A DNA stretch of 64,000 nt from Gemmata palustris (GTDB taxonomy: Bacteria; Planctomycetota; Planctomycetia; Gemmatales; Gemmataceae). Positions 42,819 through 50,437 of this stretch are shown one piece after another. Below the pieces are notes generated by a model, which did not search any database, had not been told where the DNA came from, and saw only the letters and a program-made list of their open reading frames with translations. Location: NCBI RefSeq assembly GCF_017939745.1, contig NZ_JAGKQQ010000001.1, positions 6,277,299-6,341,298 on the forward strand, given 5' to 3'. The stretch's first letter is position 1. The number at the start of each line of letters is the position of its first letter. The position numbers and the translations under genes are program-made.

Positions 42819-44684
42819 CTACCGCCAGTCCCCGCCGGTGAGAGTGACGTGCCACTGGCCTTTGCCCTTTTCCGTGGCGATTGTTTTCGCGTTCTTGCCG
42901 TCCGGGTCGCACACGATGAGGTGCGATTCGGTTTCCTTGTTAATTACGTCTTCGATTTTCCCTTCGTGGATCTCGCGCCAAGAGTACGTGATCTTCTTTC
43001 CGTCCGGGGACCAGCCGTAGCCCTGTTGCACCTCGGCGTTGAGCGGCACCTCTTCGATCTTTGTTGTCTTACCGGTGGCGACATCCAGAAGAGTCAGTTC
43101 GCGCTTCGGCGCCCCGGGCTTGTCCTTCGGGGGGAACGTCATGGTGGTGAACAGTATTCGCTTCCCGTCGGGAGACAGCCTGCCGATGAGGGCGTTCGTC
43201 TTTTCGTCGGTGAGCGCCTTGTGCTCGGTCCCGTCGCGGTTCATCAGGCACAACCGGGCCGATGCGTCGTCTTTTTCACCGAAGTTGGTGGTGAGGAAGA
43301 ACTTGCCGTCGCGCGACCAGTCAGTGATGATGTGGCCCTTTGGTAGCTTGAGAGCGTCCTTCGTCTTGGTTTTCACGTTGATGACGAAGTGTGTTGTCGC
43401 TGGTGCCCCGCCCGGCTCGTCCTTGAAATCGGTACACGCGATCTCGGACCCGTCCGGCGACCAAAAGAACATCTGGCACGAAACCCCGAGGTCGGTACCG
43501 GGTTCCTTCTCGTTCAGGTTGCGCACGTAGAGGCGGAGGGGAGGTTTCTCGCCGGGTAGTGGGTCGTTCGGGATCTGTAGCGGGATCAGCGCCGCGATCA
43601 TCTTTCCGTCCGGGGAGAGTGCCGCGCTGTGGATTTGCTTGCTGGTCTCGTTGCCGAGCTCCTTTTCGTTCTTGCCGTCTGGATCGATGAGCGAGAGCCG
43701 GCCGTTGCGGGCGAAAAGTAGTTTGTTCGGTCCCTTCGGGAGCTGTTTGGGCGCGACCTTTGGCGGCACGGGCTCCGCGGATCGTAGCGCAGCGCCGATC
43801 GTCGGCTTCGCGGCAGGTGGTTGAGGAACCGTGGGCGGGTCGTGACTCGCGGCGAACGCGACGCACGCCAGCGCTGTGAGAGCGATCACGCTGAGCGGAA
43901 GAACGGTTTTTAGTTTCTGTACGAACATGATGCGTAGCACCCCGGACGAGAGAGCGGCGACGGCCGCGGGAAGGACACGGTGGGACATCGCGCACGCCAG
44001 CGCCCGGGCCGTAAGGTCCGCCGGTACGCTGGCTCTCGTGTGAGACCCGAGGGCGAGGGATAATCCCCCCGCGCTCAGTGCGATGCCCCGACCGCGCAGT
44101 CGGGCGGCCAGTGCCTTGCGAGCAGCGGCCAACCGACTGGAGACCGTTCCCTCCGGCACGCCGAGGCGCTCGGATGCGTCCTTGCGCGAACACCCTTCCA
44201 GCTCGCACAGCACCACGGTCGCGCGGAGCGCGTCCGGGAGCCGGGCGATTTCCTCGTCCACGATGTCTGCGAGGTCGGCAGCCTCAGTGGGCACGGCTGC
44301 GCGAGCCGCCAGGTCGGGTAGCACTTCGACGGGCGCTTCGCGTCGGCGTCGACGATCGGCCACGGTGCGAGCCCTCAGTGCGGTTCGAGTCGCGACGCCG
44401 TGGAGCCAAGCCGCCAGCGCTGAAGCCGGGCGGACGCACCCGGCTTTCGCGGCCAGCACGACGAAGACCGCTTGGAACGCATCTTCGGCGAGGTGGTGGC
44501 TCCCGGTCACTCTCCGGCACACCGCGAACACCAGCGGGCCGTACCGCCGAACGAGTTCGGCGAACGCCCGCTCGTCGCGCGTGGCAACGAACTCGGCGAG
44601 CAGATCGCCGTCGGCCGCTACGCGCGCTTCGGGCACGAAGTGGCTGATCTGCTGGGCGAAACCGGAGAGCTTCGCGGTCGGCAT
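42819..44684 (-). CDS. ECF sigma factor fused to membrane helix and extracytoplasmic beta-propeller (copy 2)
   Basis: A 621-aa paralogue of the previous protein with the same order of parts. Sigma region 2 is about 28-82 (FAELVRRYGPLVFAVCRRVT, LAEDAFQAVFVVLAAKAG), region 4 about 141-200 (IARLPDALRATVVLCELEG, GVPEGTVSSRLAAARKALAA), membrane helix about 259-279 (LPLSVIALTALACVAFAA), then a propeller with SPDG units (HSAALSPDGKMIAALIP, MFFWSPDGSEIACTD, GRLSPDGKRILFTTM, YGWSPDGKKITYSW). The last 60 residues match copy 1 closely, ending ESHLIVCDPDGKNAKTIATE. The ATG at 44682-44684 starts MPTAKLSGFAQQ. Confidence 0.88.
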   Translation of the reverse strand: MPTAKLSGFAQQISHFVPEARVAADGDLLAEFVATRDERAFAELVRRYGPLVFAVCRRVTGSHHLAEDAFQAVFVVLAAKAGCVRPASALAAWLHGVATRTALRARTVADRRRRREAPVEVLPDLAARAAVPTEAADLADIVDEEIARLPDALRATVVLCELEGCSRKDASERLGVPEGTVSSRLAAARKALAARLRGRGIALSAGGLSLALGSHTRASVPADLTARALACAMSHRVLPAAVAALSSGVLRIMFVQKLKTVLPLSVIALTALACVAFAASHDPPTVPQPPAAKPTIGAALRSAEPVPPKVAPKQLPKGPNKLLFARNGRLSLIDPDGKNEKELGNETSKQIHSAALSPDGKMIAALIPLQIPNDPLPGEKPPLRLYVRNLNEKEPGTDLGVSCQMFFWSPDGSEIACTDFKDEPGGAPATTHFVINVKTKTKDALKLPKGHIITDWSRDGKFFLTTNFGEKDDASARLCLMNRDGTEHKALTDEKTNALIGRLSPDGKRILFTTMTFPPKDKPGAPKRELTLLDVATGKTTKIEEVPLNAEVQQGYGWSPDGKKITYSWREIHEGKIEDVINKETESHLIVCDPDGKNAKTIATEKGKGQWHVTLTGGDWR

Positions 44685-44927
44685 CCCGAACACCCTTGGA
44701 ACGCGGGAAGTAACGGTCTTGCCTCTGTAATCCACACGCCGGGGCCGGCGCGTCGGTACATTCCCAGGAATTATTCCCGGTTCGCGGTTCGCTGTCACCG
44801 TTCAATGCGCGAAGGCGCTGGAAAGGAAGAGTTTGGGTGGCGTGAAGTGGTCGAGGAGCAGCGGAAAGATGTCTAGGGAATTTGCGCTTCGAGGATCGGT
44901 ATCGCAAGGCAGGGGCGATCTTCAAGA

Positions 44928-44950
44928 GCGCACGAGCCACGCTCGTGCGC
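44928..44950 (-). terminator. hairpin after DUF1559 gene
   Basis: GCGCACGAGC (44928-44937) and GCTCGTGCGC (44941-44950) form a perfect 10-bp stem with a 3-base loop, 28 bases after the DUF1559 stop on the minus strand. The following TCTTGAA is only weakly T-rich, so termination may need Rho or may be inefficient. Confidence 0.6.
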
Positions 44951-44978
44951 CCACCAAACAACTTAACGTTCGAGTTCG

Positions 44979-46010
44979 TTACCAGTCGCTGCCCAGTGTC
45001 TCACCGCCGTTGCGGGTACACGCGGACCACCAAGTGGCCGCACTCACGCCGCTCGTAACACTGCGCACGCTCCCGTCGGCCAGACCGACCTGGATCAGCC
45101 CGGAGTGGGGTGACGACGCCTGCCCGCGGTCGCAAATGCCGCTGGTGGTGTTGTTCGAGGGGACGCCGAAGATGGTCGGCTTGGCGTCCAGGCCGACGTA
45201 CCACCGGGTGCCGTCACCACTCACCCCGCCGCCGAAGACGGGGGACACGCGGTCGCCGGGGTAACTGTCCGTGTTGGGCGGGCTACCACTCCCGGTAAAC
45301 GCACCGGAGTTGTAGATGCCCCGGAGCCACCACGACCCGCCGGCCGAGTTGTTGCCGTTCTTCGGGCCGACGAGGGTCGCGGGTGTCACGCCCGGGCAGT
45401 ACGAGAGTTTCTCCGCGAACGCGATGGTGTTCGACGTCCCGTCGCTGATCCCAACGAGGGTCGTTTTCCCGTCCCAGTCGGCCGGGTTCACGCTGTTCGG
45501 GTTGAAGTTGGGGTTCCCGAACACCTGGAAGTTGGGCGCGTAGCTCGCGTCGCCCGGGGTCCAGTCGGTGGCGGCGTTGGTGCCGAGCGTGGCATCGGAC
45601 GGGCACTGGTACGTTTTGATGCGGGTCTGGCGCAGGTACTGGGTACCGCCCTGGCCCGGGGTGTTCCACAACGGGATGACCCCGCCGCTACTCACCGGCG
45701 TGGCCGACTTGTACACGTTGTCCTGCTCGATGAACGGGAGCAAATGGAAATAGAACGGCGCGTAGTACGCGCCCCCGTACTGGAACGCGGCCATCGGTGG
45801 CAGACGCCCGTTCGAGTCGTGGGCGTTGTGCAGGGCCAGCGACGCCTGCTTGAGGTTGTTGCTGCACGACATGCGCGCGGCGGCCTCGCGCACCTTCTGC
45901 ACGGCCGGGAGCAACAGCCCGATGAGGATCGCAATAATGGCGATCACCACCAGCAGCTCAATTAACGTGAACCCGCGGGGCCGAGCCCGCAGGCGAGAGG
46001 AGGAGAACAT
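44979..46010 (-). CDS. DUF1559 prepilin-like protein
   Basis: A 343-aa secreted pseudopilin-like protein. The leader [20 protein letters not shown] has the prepilin peptidase site (Gly-Phe, Glu at +5), followed by the helix. [33 protein letters not shown] and a C-terminal [20 protein letters not shown] are the usual DUF1559 features, and the protein contains the [15 protein letters not shown] motif. Function in planctomycetes is unknown. The ATG at 46008-46010 is well placed. The genes at 1-134 and 61543-62529 are paralogues. Confidence 0.92.
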   Translation of the reverse strand: MFSSSRLRARPRGFTLIELLVVIAIIAILIGLLLPAVQKVREAAARMSCSNNLKQASLALHNAHDSNGRLPPMAAFQYGGAYYAPFYFHLLPFIEQDNVYKSATPVSSGGVIPLWNTPGQGGTQYLRQTRIKTYQCPSDATLGTNAATDWTPGDASYAPNFQVFGNPNFNPNSVNPADWDGKTTLVGISDGTSNTIAFAEKLSYCPGVTPATLVGPKNGNNSAGGSWWLRGIYNSGAFTGSGSPPNTDSYPGDRVSPVFGGGVSGDGTRWYVGLDAKPTIFGVPSNNTTSGICDRGQASSPHSGLIQVGLADGSVRSVTSGVSAATWWSACTRNGGETLGSDW

Positions 46011-46389
46011 CTCGACACTCCTGACGGAAGATGAATGAAAACTGAGAAACGTAGCACGGGCGATATGACTTGGGCTAACTAACTCGAAGTAAACAGATAT
46101 CTATCTCGGATGTCAACTGAGATGCAGGCAAATTTGAAAATGTTCTGGCGTATCGTTTGTGATTCAATGGGCATGCCGTGAAAGGTGAGGAATAGATGAG
46201 TAAAAATGAGGCATTTAATTAATATTGCTATTGTTAAAATAACAGTCAATCACAAATTGGACCGGTGTTGACCGGTTCACTTGACCGCCGGAATCATCGA
46301 CCGATTGCTTTGGGCACCCTGGCGCGCCGGCGCGACGGTACGCCGTTTGCTTCACACTTCGGAGTTGGTTCCGGTCGTGAGGTGCAAAG
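46011..46389. other. AT-rich intergenic region between divergent genes
   Basis: These 379 bases separate the DUF1559 gene (minus) and the iron-permease-like gene (plus). The segment 46201-46260 has only 14 G or C in 60 bases, very low for this genome, and 46070-46260 is AT-rich in general. It contains ATTAATATT and a TTAAAATAAC tract but no open frame of meaning (an ATG at 46196 gives 8 codons). It must contain both promoters, or it is a transferred or structural segment. Confidence 0.65.
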
Positions 46390-46899
46390 ATGGCTGGAAA
46401 GGGCGGATGGCTCGAGCGGGGGTCCGGGTACGCGACGAAATGGACAGGGAGTTCAGTCGCTTTCGGCCTCGCTGCGGGCACGATTCTCGTGTGGGCAGCC
46501 ACCGGTCCGATCTTTCATTTCTCGGACACGTGGCAATTAGTCATTAATACTGGCACCACCATCGTCACCTTTCTGATGGTGTTTCTGATTCAGCGCGCGC
46601 AGAACAAGGACTCGCACGCGATCCACCTGAAATTGAACGAAATCGTCGCCGCGCTGCCTTGTACGAGTAACCGGTTGATTAGCGCCGAGGAGCTGTCCGA
46701 AGACGAGGTGAAGATCCTGAGCGAGCACTTCCACAAACTGGTGGAACTCGCGAAGCGGGACACCGACCTGAAGCAATCGCACTCAATTGAGGACGCGGAA
46801 GCGGACCACGCGCGGAAGCAGGGGGGCCGACCGAATGAAGGAACCGCCTGTGATTCGGGCAAAGGCGCCGGTGCAAAAGGAAGCAAGACCGGAAGTTAA
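46390..46899 (+). CDS. low-affinity iron permease family protein
   Basis: A 169-aa membrane protein. Two helices (SVAFGLAAGTILVWAATGPI and WQLVINTGTTIVTFLMVFLI) are followed by IQRAQNKDSHAIHLKLNEIV, the diagnostic segment of the low-affinity iron permease (PF04120) family. The C-terminal 70 residues are charged and low-complexity. Members in bacteria are poorly characterised, so iron transport is only a family label. The ATG at 46390 is preceded by GAGGTGCAAAG. It is convergent with ruvB, 62 bases away. Confidence 0.82.
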   Translation: MAGKGGWLERGSGYATKWTGSSVAFGLAAGTILVWAATGPIFHFSDTWQLVINTGTTIVTFLMVFLIQRAQNKDSHAIHLKLNEIVAALPCTSNRLISAEELSEDEVKILSEHFHKLVELAKRDTDLKQSHSIEDAEADHARKQGGRPNEGTACDSGKGAGAKGSKTGS

Positions 46900-46961
46900 A
46901 CCGCCCGCAAGGGCCGGCTCATTTGAATGGTCAACCGGCGACGAAGTCCGCATGAACCGCG

Positions 46962-48002
46962 TCAATCGAACAGCGACCCTCCCGGCTTGTCTTCGGTCTT
47001 TGGCTTGGGCGCCAGTTTGCCCAGCGCGATGTAGGCACGCGGCATGGCGACGCGACCGCGTGGTGATCGCGTGATGTACTGCTCGCGGAGCAAATACGGC
47101 TCGATTTCGTCCGCGAGCGTATCGGACGCGAGGTTGATTGTTGCTGCGAGGGCCTCGACCCCGGTCGGTCCGCCGGCGTAGAGGTCGATGAGCGTTTCCA
47201 GATATTTACGGTCGTTCTTGTCCAACCCGTCTCGGTCCACTTCGGCCATGTCGAGTGCGGCCCTTGCGATCGGTTCGGTGATGGGGCCGTCGTGCATTGC
47301 CGCAGAATAACTGCGCGTCCAGTGTAACCGCGAGTTCGCAACGCGCGGCGTCCCGCGACTGCGGCGCGCGAGTTCGTGTGCGGCTTCTGGCGTAATGGGC
47401 GTGTTCAGCTTCACGGCGTTCACGCGGACGATCGTGGCCAGTTCCTCGACGCTGTAGAACTCCAGGTGCTCGTGCATCTTGAACCGGTCGCGCATCGGGC
47501 CGGAGAGCATCCCGCTCCGGGTGGTGGCGCCGATCAGGGTGAAGCGCTTCAGGTTCATCGAGATGGTTCGCGCGCTCATGCCCTCGCCGAGCACGATGTC
47601 GATGCGAAAGTCTTCCATCGCGGGGTAGATGAACTCTTCCACGATGCGCGGCATCCGGTGGATTTCGTCGATGAACAGCACCGACCCTTCATCAAGGTTG
47701 GTGAGGAACGGGAGCAGGTCCGCGGGCTTCGAGAGCGCCGGGCCGCTGGTCAACTGAATCGATGTGCCGAGTTCGTTCGGCAGCACTGTGGCGAACGTGG
47801 TTTTGCCGAGACCGGGCGGGCCATCGAACAGGATGTGCCCGAGCGGTTCGTTGAGCTTCTTGGACGCGCGGACCGCGATCTCCAGGCGCTCCGCGACCTT
47901 CCGCTGGCCGATCACTTCCTTCAGCAACTTCGGCCGCAGTGCCGCGTCGTGCTTTTGTGCTTCGTCTGCCGGAACTGTAGTGATTACTTTCTCGCGCGCC
48001 AT
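46962..48002 (-). CDS. ruvB: Holliday junction branch migration ATPase RuvB
   Basis: A 346-aa AAA+ motor. Walker A is GPPGLGKT (61-68), Walker B VLFIDEIHR, sensor and arginine-finger region GATTRSGMLSGPMRDRF, and the C-terminal winged helix reads IEPYLLREQYITRSPRGRVA. It ends DKPGGSLFD. RuvB hexamers pull DNA through the RuvA tetramer during branch migration. The ATG at 48000-48002 was chosen; the open frame upstream is translated from an inverted repeat. It shares strand and locus with ruvC and ruvA but is split from ruvA by two other genes. Confidence 0.95.
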   Translation of the reverse strand: MAREKVITTVPADEAQKHDAALRPKLLKEVIGQRKVAERLEIAVRASKKLNEPLGHILFDGPPGLGKTTFATVLPNELGTSIQLTSGPALSKPADLLPFLTNLDEGSVLFIDEIHRMPRIVEEFIYPAMEDFRIDIVLGEGMSARTISMNLKRFTLIGATTRSGMLSGPMRDRFKMHEHLEFYSVEELATIVRVNAVKLNTPITPEAAHELARRSRGTPRVANSRLHWTRSYSAAMHDGPITEPIARAALDMAEVDRDGLDKNDRKYLETLIDLYAGGPTGVEALAATINLASDTLADEIEPYLLREQYITRSPRGRVAMPRAYIALGKLAPKPKTEDKPGGSLFD

Positions 48003-48028
48003 TGGTCGGGTTCCTGTCGTTTGGTCGA

Positions 48029-48091
48029 CCGCTCCCTTGCGGTCGCGGCTCGTTCCGTTCTTTTCAACGAGCCGCGACCGCAAGGGAGCGG
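48029..48091. repeat. 26-bp perfect inverted repeat upstream of ruvB
   Basis: CCGCTCCCTTGCGGTCGCGG continues with CTCGTT (48029-48054) and is complemented by 48066-48091, with an 11-base loop. It lies between the TIGR03067 stop (48104) and the ruvB start (48002) on the minus strand. It can form a strong hairpin that could reduce expression of ruvB or stabilise the upstream mRNA; no T tract follows. It resembles a dispersed planctomycete repeat, by memory. Confidence 0.8.
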
Positions 48092-48103
48092 CAGGCCGCT
48101 CTG

Positions 48104-48535
48104 CTATTTCTTTTCGCGCTTGAAGGTAAGGAGCATTAGCGGCGTCTTCGCCTTCGCCTCGAACGCGGTGGGCCGGTCGGGTTTCTCCGAGTTCAAGCAC
48201 AGCACGACTGTGTCGTCTTTCAGTTCGTAAATGCCCGGTAACGCGCGCCCCTTGAACGGCCCTTTATCGCGCGTGCTGAGGTCGATCTGTTTTGGCTTCT
48301 TGGCCCCATCGACCTTGATTGTGCCTTTGTCCGAGTTTTCGCCGAAGTCGATGACGTACTTGTCATCAGTGATCGTCAGCTTCATCCCTTTGAAGTCGTC
48401 CTTGTGGTCGCGCCCGCCGAGCTTCGCGTCCTCAATGAGCCACGTTCCTTGGAGTGCCTTCAGATCGCCTTCCGGCTCCGCGGCAGACGCGCTGGGTGCC
48501 AGCAGCACAAGTAGGATTGAAGCAGTTCGTAGCAT
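48104..48535 (-). CDS. TIGR03067 domain-containing secreted protein
   Basis: A 143-aa protein with a signal peptide ending in SASAAE (about residue 19). The mature part is DLKALQGTWLIEDAKLGGRD, then GMKLTITDDKYVIDFGENSD, KGRALPGIYELKDDTVVLCL and KTPLMLLTFKREKK, the pattern of TIGR03067, a small planctomycete-enriched beta-rich domain of unknown function. It sits between an unknown gene and ruvB in the ruv cluster, 3 bases from the preceding gene. A secreted protein in a DNA-repair operon is odd. Confidence 0.85.
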   Translation of the reverse strand: MLRTASILLVLLAPSASAAEPEGDLKALQGTWLIEDAKLGGRDHKDDFKGMKLTITDDKYVIDFGENSDKGTIKVDGAKKPKQIDLSTRDKGPFKGRALPGIYELKDDTVVLCLNSEKPDRPTAFEAKAKTPLMLLTFKREKK

Positions 48536-48538
48536 GGG

Positions 48539-48976
48539 TCACTCGCTCTTATCACCTGAAACCCGCACGCGGGCGTCATTGAGTAGTTTCAACCACAGCC
48601 GATCTTGGAGTTCTGCACCGAAGTATTGCTGGAGTGATGCGCACACATCCCAGAGGATTTGTGCTTCGGCCTCGTGTTCGATATTGAGTTTTTCCTTGTC
48701 GCGAAACCGCATCACGAATGCGAACAGGACGAGTGCTTCGGCTTTGGTCAGGTTGAGCGTGACTTCATTTTCAGCGTAACGGCTGTCGTTCGGATCGGGA
48801 TACTTTGTGAGTTTGGCTTCCGTGATTGTGTCTTCGACAAAGAAGACTTGCGGGCACGGTTGACTCGGTTTGATTACGTTCACCAGCAGTTGACCCAAGC
48901 GCATGTCCGGCGATGCGTGCCAGACCTCGCGAAGTCGCTCAATAATTCTGTCGATGCGGTTCGGGTCGCGCATCAT
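48539..48976 (-). CDS. hypothetical protein in the ruv cluster
   Basis: A 145-aa soluble protein. The start RDPNRIDRIIERLREVWHAS followed by PDMRLGQLLVNVI is a conserved motif in short uncharacterised bacterial proteins, and VFFVEDTITEAKL follows. The rest is helical and charged (ESLNIEHEAEAQ-like). I do not recognise a fold. Its ATG at 48974-48976 is one base before the ruvA stop, so translation is probably coupled. Confidence 0.75.
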   Translation of the reverse strand: MMRDPNRIDRIIERLREVWHASPDMRLGQLLVNVIKPSQPCPQVFFVEDTITEAKLTKYPDPNDSRYAENEVTLNLTKAEALVLFAFVMRFRDKEKLNIEHEAEAQILWDVCASLQQYFGAELQDRLWLKLLNDARVRVSGDKSE

Positions 48977-48977
48977 T

Positions 48978-49691
48978 TCACCCCTTCTGCGGCGTGAAAA
49001 TGATCGCGAATGCGTCTTGCAGCGAGCGGAACGGCTTGCCGGACATCAGGAGGTCGTCGAGCTTCGCACGCGCTTCGATGGGGTTCAGCCCCAAACCCAT
49101 CAGCGCGAGGTAGATGTCTTCAATGAGTTGGCCGTCGGCCGCGGTGACGAGCGGTTCCGTTGCGGGTGGTTCTGCTTCACTGGCTTTTTTGGACCCCTTA
49201 CCCTTCTTCTCGACCACCGCATCCGGCGCAGCGGTTTCCGCGGCAGGAGTCGGCGAGTTTATCATCGCGAACTTGGTCACCTTTCGCTTCAGCGTGGTGA
49301 CGATCTGTTCCGCGGTCGTTGGGCCGACGCCGGGGAGCGAGGAGAGCCACTTCGAGTCCTGGCGGCTGATCGCGTCGGCGATGGTTTTGATGGGGAACGC
49401 CATCGCCTTGAGCGCTTTCTTCACGCCGATCTTCTCGACCGTGCAGAACAGCTCGAAGAACTCCAGTTCCGCTTCGGTGATGAAGCCGATGCGCCGCGGA
49501 ACGAACCGGCTCCCGACGGAGTTACCTTCCAGGTATTCCATGATGTGGAACGCGACTTCCTGACCGACGCGGAGCTGGATCTGCCGGCGCACCGCTTCGG
49601 ACACCATTACCTGGTACTCGAACGCGCCGATTTGCAGCCGCACTTCGTCGTCGAGCACGCGCGTCAGCAGGCCCGTCATTTTGGTAATCAT
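48978..49691 (-). CDS. ruvA: Holliday junction DNA helicase RuvA
   Basis: A 237-aa junction-binding protein. The N-terminal OB domain is MITKMTGLLTRVLDDEVRLQ with VQEVAFHIMEYLEGN-like centre; the helix-hairpin-helix is LSSLPGVGPTTAEQIVTTLK; the C-terminal domain III is EDIYLALMGLGLNPIEARAK. A Lys/Ala/Pro-rich linker of about 45 residues (150-190) is longer than usual. It overlaps ruvC by four bases (ATGA at 49688-49691). Confidence 0.94.
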   Translation of the reverse strand: MITKMTGLLTRVLDDEVRLQIGAFEYQVMVSEAVRRQIQLRVGQEVAFHIMEYLEGNSVGSRFVPRRIGFITEAELEFFELFCTVEKIGVKKALKAMAFPIKTIADAISRQDSKWLSSLPGVGPTTAEQIVTTLKRKVTKFAMINSPTPAAETAAPDAVVEKKGKGSKKASEAEPPATEPLVTAADGQLIEDIYLALMGLGLNPIEARAKLDDLLMSGKPFRSLQDAFAIIFTPQKG

Positions 49692-50347
49692 TGCGGGTCG
49701 TCCTTGGTCAGTGGCCCGTCGTCACTCGGCTCCAGGCATTCGGTTTCGTCATCGTCTTCACGATTGCCGAGCAGCGCCTGCATGTTCACGCCGGTGAAGG
49801 TCGCGCCGCGTGCGCCGCCCATCACGCCGCTGCCGGTCGCGAAGTAGTGACAGAGGGCGATGCCGAGTGCGTCGGCCACGTCGTGCGGTTCGGGCGGGCC
49901 GGCGAGTCCGAGTTCGCGCGCAACTGCGTACTGCATTTGCTCTTTGCTCGCGCGCCCGCTGCCGGTCACGAGCTTCTTCACTTTGGTGGATGCGTAGCTC
50001 GTTACGGGAATGTTCCGTTGGGCGCCCGCGAGGAAGTAAACCCCTCGGGCGTGTGCCATGAGGATCGCGGTGCGCGGGTGGTCGTAGTGGGCGTAAAGTT
50101 GTTCGACGGCCATCGCGGACGGCTTCCACTCTTCGAGCACCTCACACAAACCATCGTAAAGGGCCTTGACCCGCTGTGCCATGTCGGAAGTATCGCGCCC
50201 CGCGGCAGAACGGATAACACCGGCATCCACGACACGCGGACCGCGATCGGTCGCTTCGAGGACGCCATAGCCGGTCGTTTGCAAGCCCGGGTCGAGACCG
50301 AGGATGCGCCGAGGGCGGACCGGGGCGGAGGTGATCGGCGTGGTCAT
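49688..50347 (-). CDS. ruvC: Holliday junction resolvase RuvC
   Basis: A 219-aa endonuclease that cuts junctions held by RuvA. Catalytic acidic residues are visible: Asp19 in ILGLDPGLQTTGYGVLE, Glu in AVEQLYAHYDHPRTA, and the DVADALGIALCHYF pair. The family start is GLDPGL. The first about 13 residues (MTTPITSAPVRPR) and last 35 are extra. It is first in the ruv operon. Start ATG at 50345-50347. Confidence 0.95.
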   Translation of the reverse strand: MTTPITSAPVRPRRILGLDPGLQTTGYGVLEATDRGPRVVDAGVIRSAAGRDTSDMAQRVKALYDGLCEVLEEWKPSAMAVEQLYAHYDHPRTAILMAHARGVYFLAGAQRNIPVTSYASTKVKKLVTGSGRASKEQMQYAVARELGLAGPPEPHDVADALGIALCHYFATGSGVMGGARGATFTGVNMQALLGNREDDDETECLEPSDDGPLTKDDPQ

Positions 50348-50437
50348 GGGAACGGCCTTAACGCGGAAGGATGCCCCGCAGATAGCCGAGAACGTGGTTT
50401 CTCGGAATGTCAGAGCGATCCTTTCCGCGCGCTCGCG

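Noticed and set aside
46196..46222. Mini-gene ATG in the AT-rich island
   Set aside because: Only eight codons; probably chance.
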